A stretch of 64,000 nt of DNA from Streptomyces formicae (GCF_022647665.1 NZ_CP071872.1:4898001-4962000); one strand, 5' to 3'. Counted from the first letter of the stretch, positions 8,271-16,769 are shown. Numbers and translations: made by a program. Notes: a model not told the origin generated them from the sequence alone.

Positions 8271-8747
8271 ATGGCTGCGCAGACACAACTTCCGTCCCTG
8301 CTGTCCCGGACGGGTGCCGTTTCGGCTCTGACCATCGCCGCCGTCGGCGGCTCCTTGCTCGTACCAGGCGGCGCACCAGAGGCCCACGCCGCCTCGGCAC
8401 CCGCGACGAAGGCCCTCAAGGTGGCCGCGTCGAAGAAGGGCTCCCCGTACCGGTGGGGCGCCACGGGCCCCAACCGGTTCGACTGCTCCGGGCTGACGCA
8501 GTACGCCTTCAAGAGGGCGGGCAAGCGGCTGCCTCGAACGGCACAGGCCCAGTACAACCGCACCCGCCACATCCCCGCCTCCCGCCGCAAGGCCGGCGAC
8601 CTGGTGTTCTTCCACTGGGGCGGAGCCGTCTACCACGTGGGCATCTACGCGGGCCGCGGAAAGATGTGGCACTCCCCCAAGACCGGTTCCGTCGTGAAAC
8701 TGAGCAAGATCTGGACCAAGAACGTCCGGTACGGCCGCGTCCGCTGA
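8271..8747 (+). CDS. Secreted NlpC/P60 cell-wall hydrolase
   Basis: 158 residues. A Sec-type signal peptide (hydrophobic core ALTIAAVGGSLLV, probable cleavage after AHA) is followed by one NlpC/P60 domain. The catalytic Cys is in NRFDCSGLTQ, the His in VYHVGIYAG, and the third polar residue is the His of MWHSPKTG. It should cleave gamma-D-Glu-diaminopimelate bonds in peptidoglycan outside the membrane. ATG 8271 is preferred to an in-frame TTG at 8265 because GAAGGG at 8259-8264 gives correct spacing. Control by the riboswitch at 8070-8253 links wall remodelling to c-di-AMP. Confidence 0.92.
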   Translation: MAAQTQLPSLLSRTGAVSALTIAAVGGSLLVPGGAPEAHAASAPATKALKVAASKKGSPYRWGATGPNRFDCSGLTQYAFKRAGKRLPRTAQAQYNRTRHIPASRRKAGDLVFFHWGGAVYHVGIYAGRGKMWHSPKTGSVVKLSKIWTKNVRYGRVR

Positions 8748-8783
8748 CCCTCGTGGTCAGCCGCCGGCCAAAGCTACTGGCAT

Positions 8784-8846
8784 GTTCCGCGGGGTACGGG
8801 CAACTCGTACGGTATGCCCGACACCGACCCCCGTACCCCGCGGAAC
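8784..8846 (+). promoter_or_regulatory. Perfect 17-bp stem-loop enclosing a start codon
   Basis: GTTCCGCGGGGTACGGG at 8784-8800 is the exact complement of 8830-8846. The 29-nt loop holds ATG 8814. The right arm lies inside codons 6-11 of the DUF6328 gene. Such a stem in mRNA would occlude any upstream ribosome site and could act as a translational switch. As DNA it could be a large operator. Confidence 0.7.
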
Positions 8847-9455
8847 GATCCCCCTCCGGACGGCACCGGGAATCCGCCTCCGGACGAGACCGAGCGTGAC
8901 GACACCAAGCGTGACGACTCCGAGCGTGACGAGACCGAGCGTGACGAGACCGAGCTGGAGCGGGCCGACCGCAACTTCGCCGAGCTGCTCCAGGAGCTGC
9001 GGGTCACCCAGACGGGCGTGCAGATCCTGTTCGCCTTCCTTCTGACCATCACCTTCACGGCCGCATTCCCCCGGCTCGACTCCTTCCAGCGCGGCACGTA
9101 CGTCACCACGCTGCTGCTGTCCGTACTGGCCGCGGCGCTGTTCACGGCGCCCGCCGCGGTCCATCGCGGCCTGTTCCGCCAGGGCGCCAAGCCGGAGATC
9201 GTGACGGTCTCCTCGCGACTGGCCGCTGCCGGCCTTGCGGTCCTCGCGCTGGCGCTCGCCTCCGCGGTGCTGCTGGTCGTCGACGTCGTGCACGGCACGC
9301 CCGAAGGCGTCGTCACCGCCGTGGCGACGCTGCTCGTCTGCGCCGGGCTCTGGGCGGTCCTGCCCGCGATGATGCGGCGAAGGCTCGACGGGCCGGCGGA
9401 ACGCTCTCCGGGGCCGGGCCGGAGCGATCACGGCCCCGCCGCTGACGCACGCTGA
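8814..9455 (+). CDS. DUF6328 family membrane protein
   Basis: 213 residues. A hydrophilic, charged N-terminus (about residues 1-48) contains repeats of ETERDDTKRDDSERDETERD encoded by near-repeated 15-bp units. The family core follows: LLQELRVTQTGVQILFAFLL, FQRGTYVTTLLLSVL and RGLFRQGAKPEIV, with four predicted membrane helices. The function is unknown. The start is the only ATG that yields the complete charged leader. It has no Shine-Dalgarno sequence in front and lies in the loop of the hairpin at 8784-8846. Confidence 0.82.
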   Translation: MPDTDPRTPRNDPPPDGTGNPPPDETERDDTKRDDSERDETERDETELERADRNFAELLQELRVTQTGVQILFAFLLTITFTAAFPRLDSFQRGTYVTTLLLSVLAAALFTAPAAVHRGLFRQGAKPEIVTVSSRLAAAGLAVLALALASAVLLVVDVVHGTPEGVVTAVATLLVCAGLWAVLPAMMRRRLDGPAERSPGPGRSDHGPAADAR

Positions 9456-9479
9456 CGCAGGCGCCGCCGGTCCCGCGCG

Positions 9480-9920
9480 TCAGTCGCCGGACGGGCCCTG
9501 GAACGGTGTCCACGGAAGCGCGATCCAGACCGTCTTGCCGCCCTCGGGGGTCGGGATCACCGACAGCCGGCCGCCGTACTCCGCGGTGAGCCAGCGGATG
9601 ATGACCATGCCCCGGCCGTTGTCCTGCTGGACCGCGGCCGGGAGGCGCTGGGGCCAGCGGGGGTGGCTGTCGGTGACACCGATGCGGAGCTGCTCGTCGC
9701 GTTCCAGGCGGAGGGCGACGGTGAAGGTCGGCGACTGGCCGAAGGTGTGCTGCACCGCGTTGGTGGCGAGTTCGGAGACGATCAGCCGGACGGTGTCCGC
9801 GGTTTCCGCCTCGCCGGGGAGGCCCCATTCGGCGAGGACGCCGGTGACGTACCTCCGCGCGGTGGAGACCGAGGCGGGATCGCTCGGCAGAGTGACGGAG
9901 GCTTCCTGGAGGTCTGCCAT
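9480..9920 (-). CDS. RsbW-like ATP-binding protein
   Basis: 146 residues from the preferred start (MADLQEASVTLP), which has AAAGGGA just upstream. It is a GHKL/HATPase_c fold: RLIVSELATNAVQHT gives the N-box with the ATP-binding Asn, and IGVTDSHPRWPQRL and DNGRGMVIIRWL give the G1 and G2 regions. This is the small anti-sigma/serine-kinase-like type present in dozens of copies in Streptomyces. Partners usually cannot be predicted from neighbours, and none is apparent here. The frame extends upstream to 10121 without stops, but that part looks non-coding. Confidence 0.85.
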   Translation of the reverse strand: MADLQEASVTLPSDPASVSTARRYVTGVLAEWGLPGEAETADTVRLIVSELATNAVQHTFGQSPTFTVALRLERDEQLRIGVTDSHPRWPQRLPAAVQQDNGRGMVIIRWLTAEYGGRLSVIPTPEGGKTVWIALPWTPFQGPSGD

Positions 9921-10316
9921 GGCGAGCTGTCCCTTTCCCACCGGGGCCGGTTGCCGGTACGTGGCGACACGCAGCGGATGAGGGGCCGGCTCGGCCTCGG
10001 ATTGCGCTGAGCGCCAGACTGCCACCCTTGCCGCCGCCGTTGGCGGCGATCCACCCGGGTATGCAGGGATCTGTCGCTCGAAGCGGTGAACTCTGCGACG
10101 CGAGAGCGTATTTGGCGGCACGCCGGGCGGCTGCGGTCCGCCCGGCGCGGGCGGTGGCTCGCGCCGGGGACCTCATCGGCCCGGAGGCACGGGCGAGTTC
10201 GGTACGCACACGGGACACCCCGGTGGTGCCGGGGCTGCTCCGGGCTCCGGACTCCGCGCGTGCGGTGGCCCGTTCGGCTCGCGTCGGCTTCGTGCACGCC
10301 CTGCACACCGCCGGGT
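9921..10316. other. Intergenic region between bioF and the RsbW-like gene
   Basis: There are about 400 bp downstream of bioF and upstream of the ATPase gene, both on the minus strand. It should contain the ATPase promoter. I found no clear -35/-10 pair and no gene with supporting features. Confidence 0.4.
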
Positions 10317-11474
10317 TCAGCGGGGCGGTGCGGCCCGCAGGATCACGCCGGCCGCGTCGTCGATCTGCCGGTCCGTGAGGTCGGCCCGCGCCGTGAGCCG
10401 GATCCGGGAGATGCCGTCCGGTACGGAAGGCGGCCGGAAGCAGCCCACGGCCAGGCCGCCGTCCCGGCAGTCCGCGGCCCACCGCACGGCAGCCGCGGGC
10501 GACGGCGCCTGTACGGAGACGACCGCCGCGTCGGGTCGCGCCGCGGTCAGTCCGGCGTCCGTCAGCCGCTCGTACAGCGCGGTGGCGACGGTCCGCGCCC
10601 GGTCGGCGAGCTCCGGTTCGCGGCGCAGCAGCCGCAGACTCGCGAGCGCCGCGCCCGCGGCGGCCGGGGCGAGGCCGGTGTCGAAGATGAACGTGCGGGC
10701 GGCGTTGACGAGATGGTCGACGACCCGCGCCGGGCCGAGGACGGCACCGCCCTGGCTGCCGAGCGACTTGGAGAGGGTGAGGCCGGCCACGACACCCGTC
10801 GCGCCCGCGAGGCCCGCGGCGTGCAGCGCGCCCCGGCCGCCGTCGCCGAGCACCCCGAAGCCGTGCGCGTCGTCGACGACCAGTGCGGCGCCGTGGGCGC
10901 GGCACACATCGGCGAGGGCCTTGAGCGGAGCCGCGTCGCCGTCCACCGAGAAGACCGAGTCGCTGACGACGAGGGCGCGCCGCCCCGGATGGGCGTCGAG
11001 GGTCTTGCGTACGGCCTCGGGGTCGGCGTGCGGCACGACGGCCGTCTCGGCGCGGGAGAGCCGGCAGCCGTCGACGATGGACGCGTGGTTGCCCGCGTCG
11101 GAGACGATCAGGGAGCCGTGGGTGCTCAGCGCCGTGAGCGCGGCGAGGTTGGCGGCGTACCCGGAGGAGAAGACCAGCGCGGCCTCGAAGCCGCAGAACT
11201 CGGCGAGTTCGCGTTCGAGTTCGGCGTGCAGCTCGGTGGTGCCGGTGACGAGCCGGGAGCCGGTGGCGCCCGCGCCCCAGCGCAGGGCGGCCTCCGCCGC
11301 GGCCGCCGTGATCTCCGGCCGGCGGGTGAGGCCGAGGTAGTCGTTGCTCGCGAGGTCGAGCAGTGGCGTGGCGGCGGGGCGGGGCCGCAGCGCGCGGACG
11401 AGTCCGGCGTCCGCGCGCAGGCGCGCCGCCTCGGCGGTCCACTCGAAGGGATCCTGGGGCTGGGACTGCGACAT
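10317..11474 (-). CDS. bioF: 8-amino-7-oxononanoate synthase (BioF)
   Basis: 385 residues, the usual family size. It is PLP-dependent and condenses pimeloyl thioester with L-alanine in biotin synthesis. Motifs: LDLASNDYLGLTRRPE near residue 40, GAGATGSRLVTGTTELHAELE, VVDDAHGFGVLG (Asp and His contacting PLP) and LTLSKSLGSQGGAVLG, which carries the PLP lysine. The start MSQSQPQDP was chosen over a longer frame because upstream codons look non-coding. It is transcribed away from bioBAD across a 148-bp gap, so one divergent control region could serve the whole pathway. Confidence 0.95.
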   Translation of the reverse strand: MSQSQPQDPFEWTAEAARLRADAGLVRALRPRPAATPLLDLASNDYLGLTRRPEITAAAAEAALRWGAGATGSRLVTGTTELHAELERELAEFCGFEAALVFSSGYAANLAALTALSTHGSLIVSDAGNHASIVDGCRLSRAETAVVPHADPEAVRKTLDAHPGRRALVVSDSVFSVDGDAAPLKALADVCRAHGAALVVDDAHGFGVLGDGGRGALHAAGLAGATGVVAGLTLSKSLGSQGGAVLGPARVVDHLVNAARTFIFDTGLAPAAAGAALASLRLLRREPELADRARTVATALYERLTDAGLTAARPDAAVVSVQAPSPAAAVRWAADCRDGGLAVGCFRPPSVPDGISRIRLTARADLTDRQIDDAAGVILRAAPPR

Positions 11475-11622
11475 GAGGGTGGTCCGGTCCTTTTGTAGGC
11501 AGCGCACAGACACTAGCCCGGGACAGCTGAGGTCAGAGTGTGGCCATGCACACACCCCGTTCGGTGCGTGTTGTCGAGTTCCTCCTTGGCCCGGGGGTGT
11601 CCGGTAGGCGAGGATCAGCGCC

Positions 11623-12798
11623 ATGGACCTCCTGAACACGCTGGTGGACAAGGGGCTGCGGCGTGAGCTGCCGTCCCGCGAAGAAGCGCTCGCCGTGCTG
11701 GCGACATCGGACGACGAACTGCTCGAAGTGGTGGCCGCGGCCGGAAAGGTGCGCCGTCAGTGGTTCGGGCGGCGGGTGAAGCTGAACTACCTGGTCAACC
11801 TGAAGTCCGGGCTGTGCCCCGAGGACTGCTCGTACTGTTCCCAGCGGCTCGGCTCCAAGGCCGACATTCTGAAGTACACCTGGCTGAAGCCCGACGAGGC
11901 GTCACAGGCGGCGGCCGCGGGGGTCGCGGGCGGCGCGAAGCGGGTCTGTCTGGTCGCGAGCGGCCGGGGTCCGACGGACCGGGACGTCGACCGGGTCTCG
12001 CAGACCATCGAGGCGATCAAGGAGCAGAACGAGGGCGTGGAGGTGTGCGCCTGCCTGGGGCTGCTCTCGGACGGCCAGGCGGAGCGGCTGCGCAGCGCGG
12101 GCGCGGACGCGTACAACCACAACCTCAACACGTCCGAGGGGACGTACGGGGACATCACGACCACCCACACCTACGCCGACCGGGTCGACACCGTGCGGAA
12201 GGCCCACGCCGCCGGTCTGTCGGCCTGTTCGGGTCTGATCGCGGGCATGGGCGAGAGCGACGCGGACCTGGTCGACGTCGTCTTCGCGCTGCGCGCGCTG
12301 GACCCGGACTCGGTACCCGTGAACTTCCTCATCCCGTTCGAGGGCACCCCGCTCGCCAAGGAGTGGAACCTGACGCCGCAGCGCTGTCTGCGCATCCTCG
12401 CGATGGTCCGGTTCGTCTGCCCGGACGTGGAGGTGCGCATCGCGGGCGGGCGTGAGGTCCATCTGCGCGCGATGCAGCCGCTCGCGCTGCACCTCGCCAA
12501 CTCGATCTTCCTGGGCGACTACCTCACCAGCGAAGGCCAGGCCGGCAAGGCCGACCTGGAGATGATCGCGGACGCCGGCTTCGAGGTGGAGGGCACGGAC
12601 ACGACGACGCTGCCGGAGCACCGGGCGGACGCGGCGGACGCCGGTGCGTGCGGCTCGCACTCCGGCGGCTGCGCGCCGTGCGGCGACGGCGCGGCCCAGG
12701 CCGCGCCCGAGGCCGCGCCCGAGGCGTCCGCTGCCCGTACGGATCTGGTGGCGGTCCGCCGCCGGGGCGCAGGGACGGACCTCGCGCCCAATGCGTGA
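11623..12798 (+). CDS. bioB: Biotin synthase (BioB) with a Cys-rich C-terminal tail
   Basis: 391 residues. A radical-SAM enzyme that inserts sulfur into dethiobiotin. CPEDCSYCSQR gives the CxxxCxxC cluster, YNHNLNTSEGTYGDI is the biotin synthase block, and GLIAGMGES and the RIAGGREVHLR segment (the Arg that ligates the 2Fe-2S cluster) are present. After the catalytic barrel ends near residue 330, a tail rich in Ala, Gly and Cys (ACGSHSGGCAPCGDG) extends the protein by about 60 residues. GAGGATC precedes the ATG. The gene overlaps bioA by 8 bp. Confidence 0.96.
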   Translation: MDLLNTLVDKGLRRELPSREEALAVLATSDDELLEVVAAAGKVRRQWFGRRVKLNYLVNLKSGLCPEDCSYCSQRLGSKADILKYTWLKPDEASQAAAAGVAGGAKRVCLVASGRGPTDRDVDRVSQTIEAIKEQNEGVEVCACLGLLSDGQAERLRSAGADAYNHNLNTSEGTYGDITTTHTYADRVDTVRKAHAAGLSACSGLIAGMGESDADLVDVVFALRALDPDSVPVNFLIPFEGTPLAKEWNLTPQRCLRILAMVRFVCPDVEVRIAGGREVHLRAMQPLALHLANSIFLGDYLTSEGQAGKADLEMIADAGFEVEGTDTTTLPEHRADAADAGACGSHSGGCAPCGDGAAQAAPEAAPEASAARTDLVAVRRRGAGTDLAPNA

Positions 12799-14110
12799 GC
12801 GTCTCGGCACCCGTCAGCCGTTGGACGCCCGTGAGCTGGTGGCCCTGGACCGGGCCCATGTCTGGCACCCGTACGGTCCGATGCCCGGCCGCACGGACCC
12901 GCTCGTCGTGGAGTCCGCCTCCGGGGTACGGCTGCGGCTCGCGGAAGCCGCGTACGGGCAGCGGGAGTTGGTCGACGGGATGTCGTCCTGGTGGTCGGCG
13001 ATCCACGGCTACAACCACCCGGTACTGAACGAGGCGGCGCGCGGCCAGCTGGACCGGATGAGCCATGTGATGTTCGGGGGGCTCACCCACGAGCCCGCCG
13101 TCCGGCTCGCCACCCGGCTGGTGGAGATCACCCCCGAGCCGCTGCGGCACGTCTTCCTCTGCGACTCGGGCTCGGTCGCGGTCGAGGTCGCCGTGAAGAT
13201 GTGCCTGCAGTACTGGCGTTCGGTCGGCCGCCCGGCCAAGCAGCGGCTGCTGACCTGGCGCGGCGGATACCACGGCGACACCTGGCAGCCGATGTCGGTC
13301 TGCGACCCCGAGGGCGGGATGCACGGCCTGTGGTCGGGCGTGCTCCCGCGCCAGATCTTCGCGGACGCGCCGCCCGGGACGTTCGAGGAGTACGACGCGT
13401 CGTACGCGGACCGGCTGCGCGAGCTCATCGGGCGCCACGCGGACGAGCTGGCCGCCGTGATCGTGGAGCCTGTGGTGCAGGGCGCGGGCGGGATGCGCTT
13501 CCACTCCCCCGAGTACCTGCGGGTGCTGCGGGAGGCGTGCGACGCCCACGGCGTTCTCCTCGTCCTCGACGAGATCGCCACCGGCTTCGGGCGCACGGGC
13601 CGGCTCTTCGCCGCCGAGCACGCGGGCGTCTCGCCGGATGTGCTGTGCCTCGGCAAGGCGCTGACCGGCGGTTACCTCACGATGGCGGCGACGCTGTGCA
13701 CCAGTCGGGTCGCCGACGGCATCTCCCGGGGCGAGGTCCCGGTCCTCGCCCACGGCCCCACGTTCATGGCCAACCCGCTCGCCTCCGCGGTCGCCTGCGC
13801 CTCGCTCGACCTGCTCCTCGGACAGGACTGGGCGCAGGAGGTCAAGCGCCTGGAGGCGGGCCTGCGCGACGGCCTGGCGGAGGCCGCCTCGCTGCCCGGC
13901 GTCCGCGACGTCCGTGTCCTCGGCGCCATCGGCGTCGTGCAGTTGGACCACCCCGTGGACATGGCGGCGGCGACGGAGGCGGCGGTGCGGGAGGGCGTCT
14001 GGCTACGGCCGTTCCGCGACCTCGTGTACACGATGCCGCCGTACGTGACGGGCGACGAGGACCTGGAGCGCATCGCGCGTGCGGTCCGCGCCGCCGCGGC
14101 GGCGGGGTGA
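12791..14110 (+). CDS. bioA: Adenosylmethionine-8-amino-7-oxononanoate aminotransferase (BioA)
   Basis: 439 residues. A class III PLP aminotransferase that makes 7,8-diaminopelargonic acid using SAM as amino donor. HVWHPYGPM, DGMSSWWSAIHGYNHP, FCDSGS-like LCDSGSVAVEVA, LVLDEIATGFGRTG and LCLGKALTGGYLT (PLP lysine) match BioA specifically rather than other class III enzymes. ATG 12791 overlaps the end of bioB (ATGCGTGA), which indicates translational coupling. A longer frame from 12644 is the shadow of the bioB tail. Confidence 0.95.
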   Translation: MRERLGTRQPLDARELVALDRAHVWHPYGPMPGRTDPLVVESASGVRLRLAEAAYGQRELVDGMSSWWSAIHGYNHPVLNEAARGQLDRMSHVMFGGLTHEPAVRLATRLVEITPEPLRHVFLCDSGSVAVEVAVKMCLQYWRSVGRPAKQRLLTWRGGYHGDTWQPMSVCDPEGGMHGLWSGVLPRQIFADAPPGTFEEYDASYADRLRELIGRHADELAAVIVEPVVQGAGGMRFHSPEYLRVLREACDAHGVLLVLDEIATGFGRTGRLFAAEHAGVSPDVLCLGKALTGGYLTMAATLCTSRVADGISRGEVPVLAHGPTFMANPLASAVACASLDLLLGQDWAQEVKRLEAGLRDGLAEAASLPGVRDVRVLGAIGVVQLDHPVDMAAATEAAVREGVWLRPFRDLVYTMPPYVTGDEDLERIARAVRAAAAAG

Positions 14111-14200
14111 CCGGGGCTCCGCCCCGGACCCCGATCGGGGAACCGGCCCCGTGCAGCGGCCGTCCCCTGCGCACAGCGGAACGCACGAGCAAGGAGCACC

Positions 14201-14917
14201 ATGACCGTCATCGTCGTCAGCGGCACCGGCACCGAGATCGGCAAGACCGTCGTCACCGCCGCCCTCGCCGCTCTCGCCACCACCCGCGGCCGGACGGTCG
14301 CGGTGCTCAAGCCCGCCCAGACCGGCCTCGCAGCCGGCGAGACGGGTGACGCCCAGGAGGCCGCGCGGCTCGCGGGGAGCGGAGCGGCGGGCGTCGAACT
14401 CGCGCGTTTTCCCGATCCGCTGGCCCCGGCGACGGCCGCCCGACGCGCGGGCCTGCCGCCCGTGCGGCCCCAGGACGTGGCGGAGGCCGCCGAGAAGCTC
14501 GCCGCAGAGCACGACCTGGTGCTGGTCGAGGGCGCCGGCGGCCTCCTCGTACGGTTCGACGACCGCGGCGGCACTCTGGCCGACGTCGCCCGCCTGCTGC
14601 GCGCCCCCGTGCTCGTCGTCGCTCCCGCCGGGCTCGGCACGCTGAACACGACCGCGCTCGCCGCCGAGGCGCTGCGCGCCCGCTCGCTGGAGCCGCTCGG
14701 CGTCGTCGTCGGCAGCTGGCCCGCCCAGCCGGACCTCGCCGCCCGCTGCAACCTCGCCGACCTGCCGGAAGCGGCGGGCGCGCCGCTGCTGGGCGCGGTG
14801 CCGGAGGGCTCGGGTTCGCTGCCGCCCGCCGCGTTCCGCGCCGCCGCCGCGCACTGGCTGGCCCCGCCGCTCGGCGGCCGCTGGGACGCGGACGCCTTCG
14901 CAACGTCCGTAAGCTGA
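14201..14917 (+). CDS. bioD: Dethiobiotin synthetase (BioD)
   Basis: 238 residues. An ATP-dependent ligase closing the ureido ring of dethiobiotin. The N-terminal P-loop VVSGTGTEIGKTVVTAAL starts at residue 4, KPAQTG follows near residue 40, and the LVEGAGGLLVRF block binds the substrate. AAGGAGC gives a good ribosome site 7 bp upstream. It lies 90 bp after bioA, completing bioB-bioA-bioD. Confidence 0.95.
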   Translation: MTVIVVSGTGTEIGKTVVTAALAALATTRGRTVAVLKPAQTGLAAGETGDAQEAARLAGSGAAGVELARFPDPLAPATAARRAGLPPVRPQDVAEAAEKLAAEHDLVLVEGAGGLLVRFDDRGGTLADVARLLRAPVLVVAPAGLGTLNTTALAAEALRARSLEPLGVVVGSWPAQPDLAARCNLADLPEAAGAPLLGAVPEGSGSLPPAAFRAAAAHWLAPPLGGRWDADAFATSVS

Positions 14918-14922
14918 CCTGC

Positions 14923-15267
14923 ATGCGAGCACGTATCGAGGAGATCGTCTTCGACTGCGCCGAGCCCCTGCCTCTGGCCCGGTTCTGGTCCGCCCTGCTC
15001 GGCGGCGAAGCGGTGGAGCGGAGCGCGGACTGGGCGTACGTCGACCCGCCGGAGTTCGTACGCGTCGCTTTCCAGCGGGTGCCGGAGGGCAAGGCCGCCA
15101 AGAACCGGCTCCACCTGGATCTGGCCGCGGGTGACGTCGAGACCGCGGCCGCCGAGGCCGCACGGTACGGCGCCACCCTGGTCGGCGGAGTGGTCACGGA
15201 CGAGTACGGGCGTTTTCAGGTGGTGCGGGACCCGGAGGGCAACGAGTTCTGTTTTGTGGGCGATTGA
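14923..15267 (+). CDS. VOC/glyoxalase-like protein
   Basis: 114 residues, one betaalphabetabetabeta module pair: IEEIVFDCAEPLPLARFWSALLG opens the domain, and RLHLDLAAGD and VVRDPEGNEFCFVGD close it. This is the glyoxalase-like single-domain type frequent in actinobacteria. Ligand and metal use are unknown. It begins 6 bp after bioD, but TAAGCT at 14910-14915 is 7 bp before the ATG, so a separate leaderless transcript is possible. Confidence 0.82.
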   Translation: MRARIEEIVFDCAEPLPLARFWSALLGGEAVERSADWAYVDPPEFVRVAFQRVPEGKAAKNRLHLDLAAGDVETAAAEAARYGATLVGGVVTDEYGRFQVVRDPEGNEFCFVGD

Positions 15268-15305
15268 CGGGCTGACGCGCGCCGTCCCGGGGGACAATCT
15301 CCCTA

Positions 15306-15355
15306 TCCGGTCCACCCGGTCCACCCGGTCCACCCGGTCATGCCGGTCATGCCGG
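15306..15355 (+). repeat. 9-bp tandem repeat
   Basis: Units CGGTCCACC (three) pass into CGGTCATGC (two), just before the ribosome site of the methyltransferase. A replication-slippage minisatellite in the 5' leader. Confidence 0.75.
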
Positions 15356-15374
15356 TCGTCGGAGGAGGCCCACC

Positions 15375-16058
15375 ATGCCGCTGCGCCCTGCGAAAGTCCC
15401 CCGGGACGCCGTCCACCACCCCGTGTTCGCCCGCTTCTACGCGCGGATGAGCGTGGCCGCCGACACGAAGGGCGGGATCGCCGCCCACCGTGAGGAGCTG
15501 CTCTCCGGCCTCTCCGGCCGGGTCATCGAGATCGGCGCGGGAAACGGGCTGAACTTCGCGCACTACCCGCGCGCCGTCTCCGAGGTCGTCGCCATCGAAC
15601 CGGAGCGCACGCTGCGCCGGTTGGCGGCGACCGCGGCGCTGCACGCCGATGTCCCCGTGGACGTGGTGCCGGCCGCCGCCGAGGCGCTGCCGGTGAAGAG
15701 CGAGGCGTTCGACGCCGCCGTCGTCTCGCTGGTGCTGTGCACGGTGCGGGACGTGCCGCGGGCGCTCGCGGAGATCAGGCGGGTGCTGCGCCCCGGCGGC
15801 GAGCTGCGGTTCTTCGAGCACGGTCTGGCGCCCGGCGGCGGTGCGATGGCGCTGGCGCAGCGGGGGCTGGACCGCACGGTGTGGCCGTTCCTGTTCGGCG
15901 GCTGCCACACGGCCAGGGACCCGCTCGCGGCGCTGGAGCGGGCCGGCTTCGGCGTCGGTGAGTACCGCCGGCTGCGCATCCCGGAGAAGGGGCCCCGGCT
16001 GCCCACGTCCTTCGCGGTGCTGGGGGTGGCGCGTCGGCCGTTCGAGGACGGTCAGTGA
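15375..16058 (+). CDS. Class I SAM-dependent methyltransferase
   Basis: 227 residues. Motif I VIEIGAGNGLNFAHYP near residue 50 binds SAM, AIEPERTLRRLA is motif II, and the Asp region FDAAVVSLVLCTV and post-motif VLRPGGELRFFEHG follow. This matches Methyltransf_11-type enzymes of the class often annotated phospholipid or small-molecule methyltransferases. The substrate is not predictable. AGGAGG is 7 bp before the ATG. The 3' end overlaps the convergent toxin gene by 7 bp. Confidence 0.88.
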   Translation: MPLRPAKVPRDAVHHPVFARFYARMSVAADTKGGIAAHREELLSGLSGRVIEIGAGNGLNFAHYPRAVSEVVAIEPERTLRRLAATAALHADVPVDVVPAAAEALPVKSEAFDAAVVSLVLCTVRDVPRALAEIRRVLRPGGELRFFEHGLAPGGGAMALAQRGLDRTVWPFLFGGCHTARDPLAALERAGFGVGEYRRLRIPEKGPRLPTSFAVLGVARRPFEDGQ

Positions 16059-16423
16059 CACCAGTGGCGCAGCTCGTCCGCGATGGCGCGGACGTCCGCC
16101 TTGCCCTCCTTGACCAGCCGGGCGAGGTCGCGGACCTGCTCGGGTGACGTGGCCACCTTCAGTCCGGAGGCGACGAGGAAGCCGTACGCGACGGCGGACG
16201 CGAACATCGCGTTCGAGTGCTCCAGCGCGGGCACGTGCAGGAGCAGCTGGAGCAGGGAAGCGGCACGGCTGTGCGGATCGCTGTAGACCGGGGTGCCGAA
16301 GATCTCCGCCTCGTGGCGGCTGACGGCGGCGACGAGCGCCCCCCAGTCGGTGACCTGCGGATCGCCGGGCGTCTTGTGCTCGGCGACCATGAGGAGCCAG
16401 GCGAGGTCGATCGACAGGTTCAA
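16052..16423 (-). CDS. Fic/Doc-like toxin component
   Basis: 123 residues from TTG 16423, which overlaps the antitoxin stop as TTGA. It has the all-helical make-up of small Doc-type toxins annotated in Streptomyces as Fic family toxin component. SLLQLLLHVPALEHSNAMFASAVAY matches the Fic core helix in position, but the canonical HxFxxGNxR is degenerate: His and Asn are there and the Arg is not. AMPylation or phosphorylation activity is therefore doubtful. It is co-translated with the upstream ribbon-helix-helix antitoxin. Confidence 0.72.
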   Translation of the reverse strand: MNLSIDLAWLLMVAEHKTPGDPQVTDWGALVAAVSRHEAEIFGTPVYSDPHSRAASLLQLLLHVPALEHSNAMFASAVAYGFLVASGLKVATSPEQVRDLARLVKEGKADVRAIADELRHWCH

Positions 16424-16761
16424 CGCGCGCCCTTGCGCCGCTTGTTCCCCGTGCCTTCGCCTGCGCTCGCGGCCGGGCTCGGTGCCGGTGCCGGTGCCGG
16501 TGCCGGTGCCGGTGCCGGTGCCGGTGCCGGGCGGGGATCGGTTTCGGCGCCGGCCGCGCCGAACTCCTCCGTGAACACCGACTCGTACTGCTTCATGAAG
16601 TCGGCCGCGGCCTCGACGAAGGTCCGTCCCACCTCGCCGGCGTCCTGCTTGACGAGCTCCTCGATGTACCGGTTCACGCTCACCCCGCGCTGGTGCGCCC
16701 GCCGCCGCGCCGCCTCTGCGGTGGTCTCGTCCACGCGTACGTTCAGCTGAGTCTTCGCCAC
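16420..16761 (-). CDS. Ribbon-helix-helix antitoxin with a Pro-Ala tail
   Basis: 113 residues. The N-terminal QLNVRVDETTAEAARRRAHQRGVSVNRYIEELV is a ribbon-helix-helix DNA-binding fold. The middle (FVEAAADFMKQYESVFTEEF) is the likely toxin-neutralising helix. The C-terminus is an extended Pro-Ala repeat encoded by eight GGTGCC units. First gene of a toxin-antitoxin pair with a 4-bp overlap. The palindrome at 16770-16789 immediately upstream is a plausible autorepression site. Confidence 0.82.
   Translation of the reverse strand: MAKTQLNVRVDETTAEAARRRAHQRGVSVNRYIEELVKQDAGEVGRTFVEAAADFMKQYESVFTEEFGAAGAETDPRPAPAPAPAPAPAPAPAPSPAASAGEGTGNKRRKGAR
16481..16530 (-). repeat. Hexanucleotide repeat inside the antitoxin gene
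   Basis: Eight tandem GGTGCC units on the + strand encode the Pro-Ala run. The unit is a multiple of three, so copy changes alter tail length without shifting frame. Confidence 0.85.
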
Positions 16762-16769
16762 ACCGCCAC

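Noticed and set aside
9313..11442. A 709-codon open frame antisense to bioF and the DUF6328 and ATPase genes
   Set aside because: It is composed of Arg/Ala/Pro-rich translation typical of the complement of high-GC genes, has no motifs and crosses several well-supported genes.
11475..11622. GTGTG-N6-CACAC dyad between bioF and bioB as a biotin operator
   Set aside because: Arms of 5 bp are common here and the sequence does not match a BirA or BioQ site that I can state with confidence.
15306..15355. Tandem repeats as a CRISPR or regulator array
   Set aside because: Only five 9-bp units with no spacers, best explained as a minisatellite.
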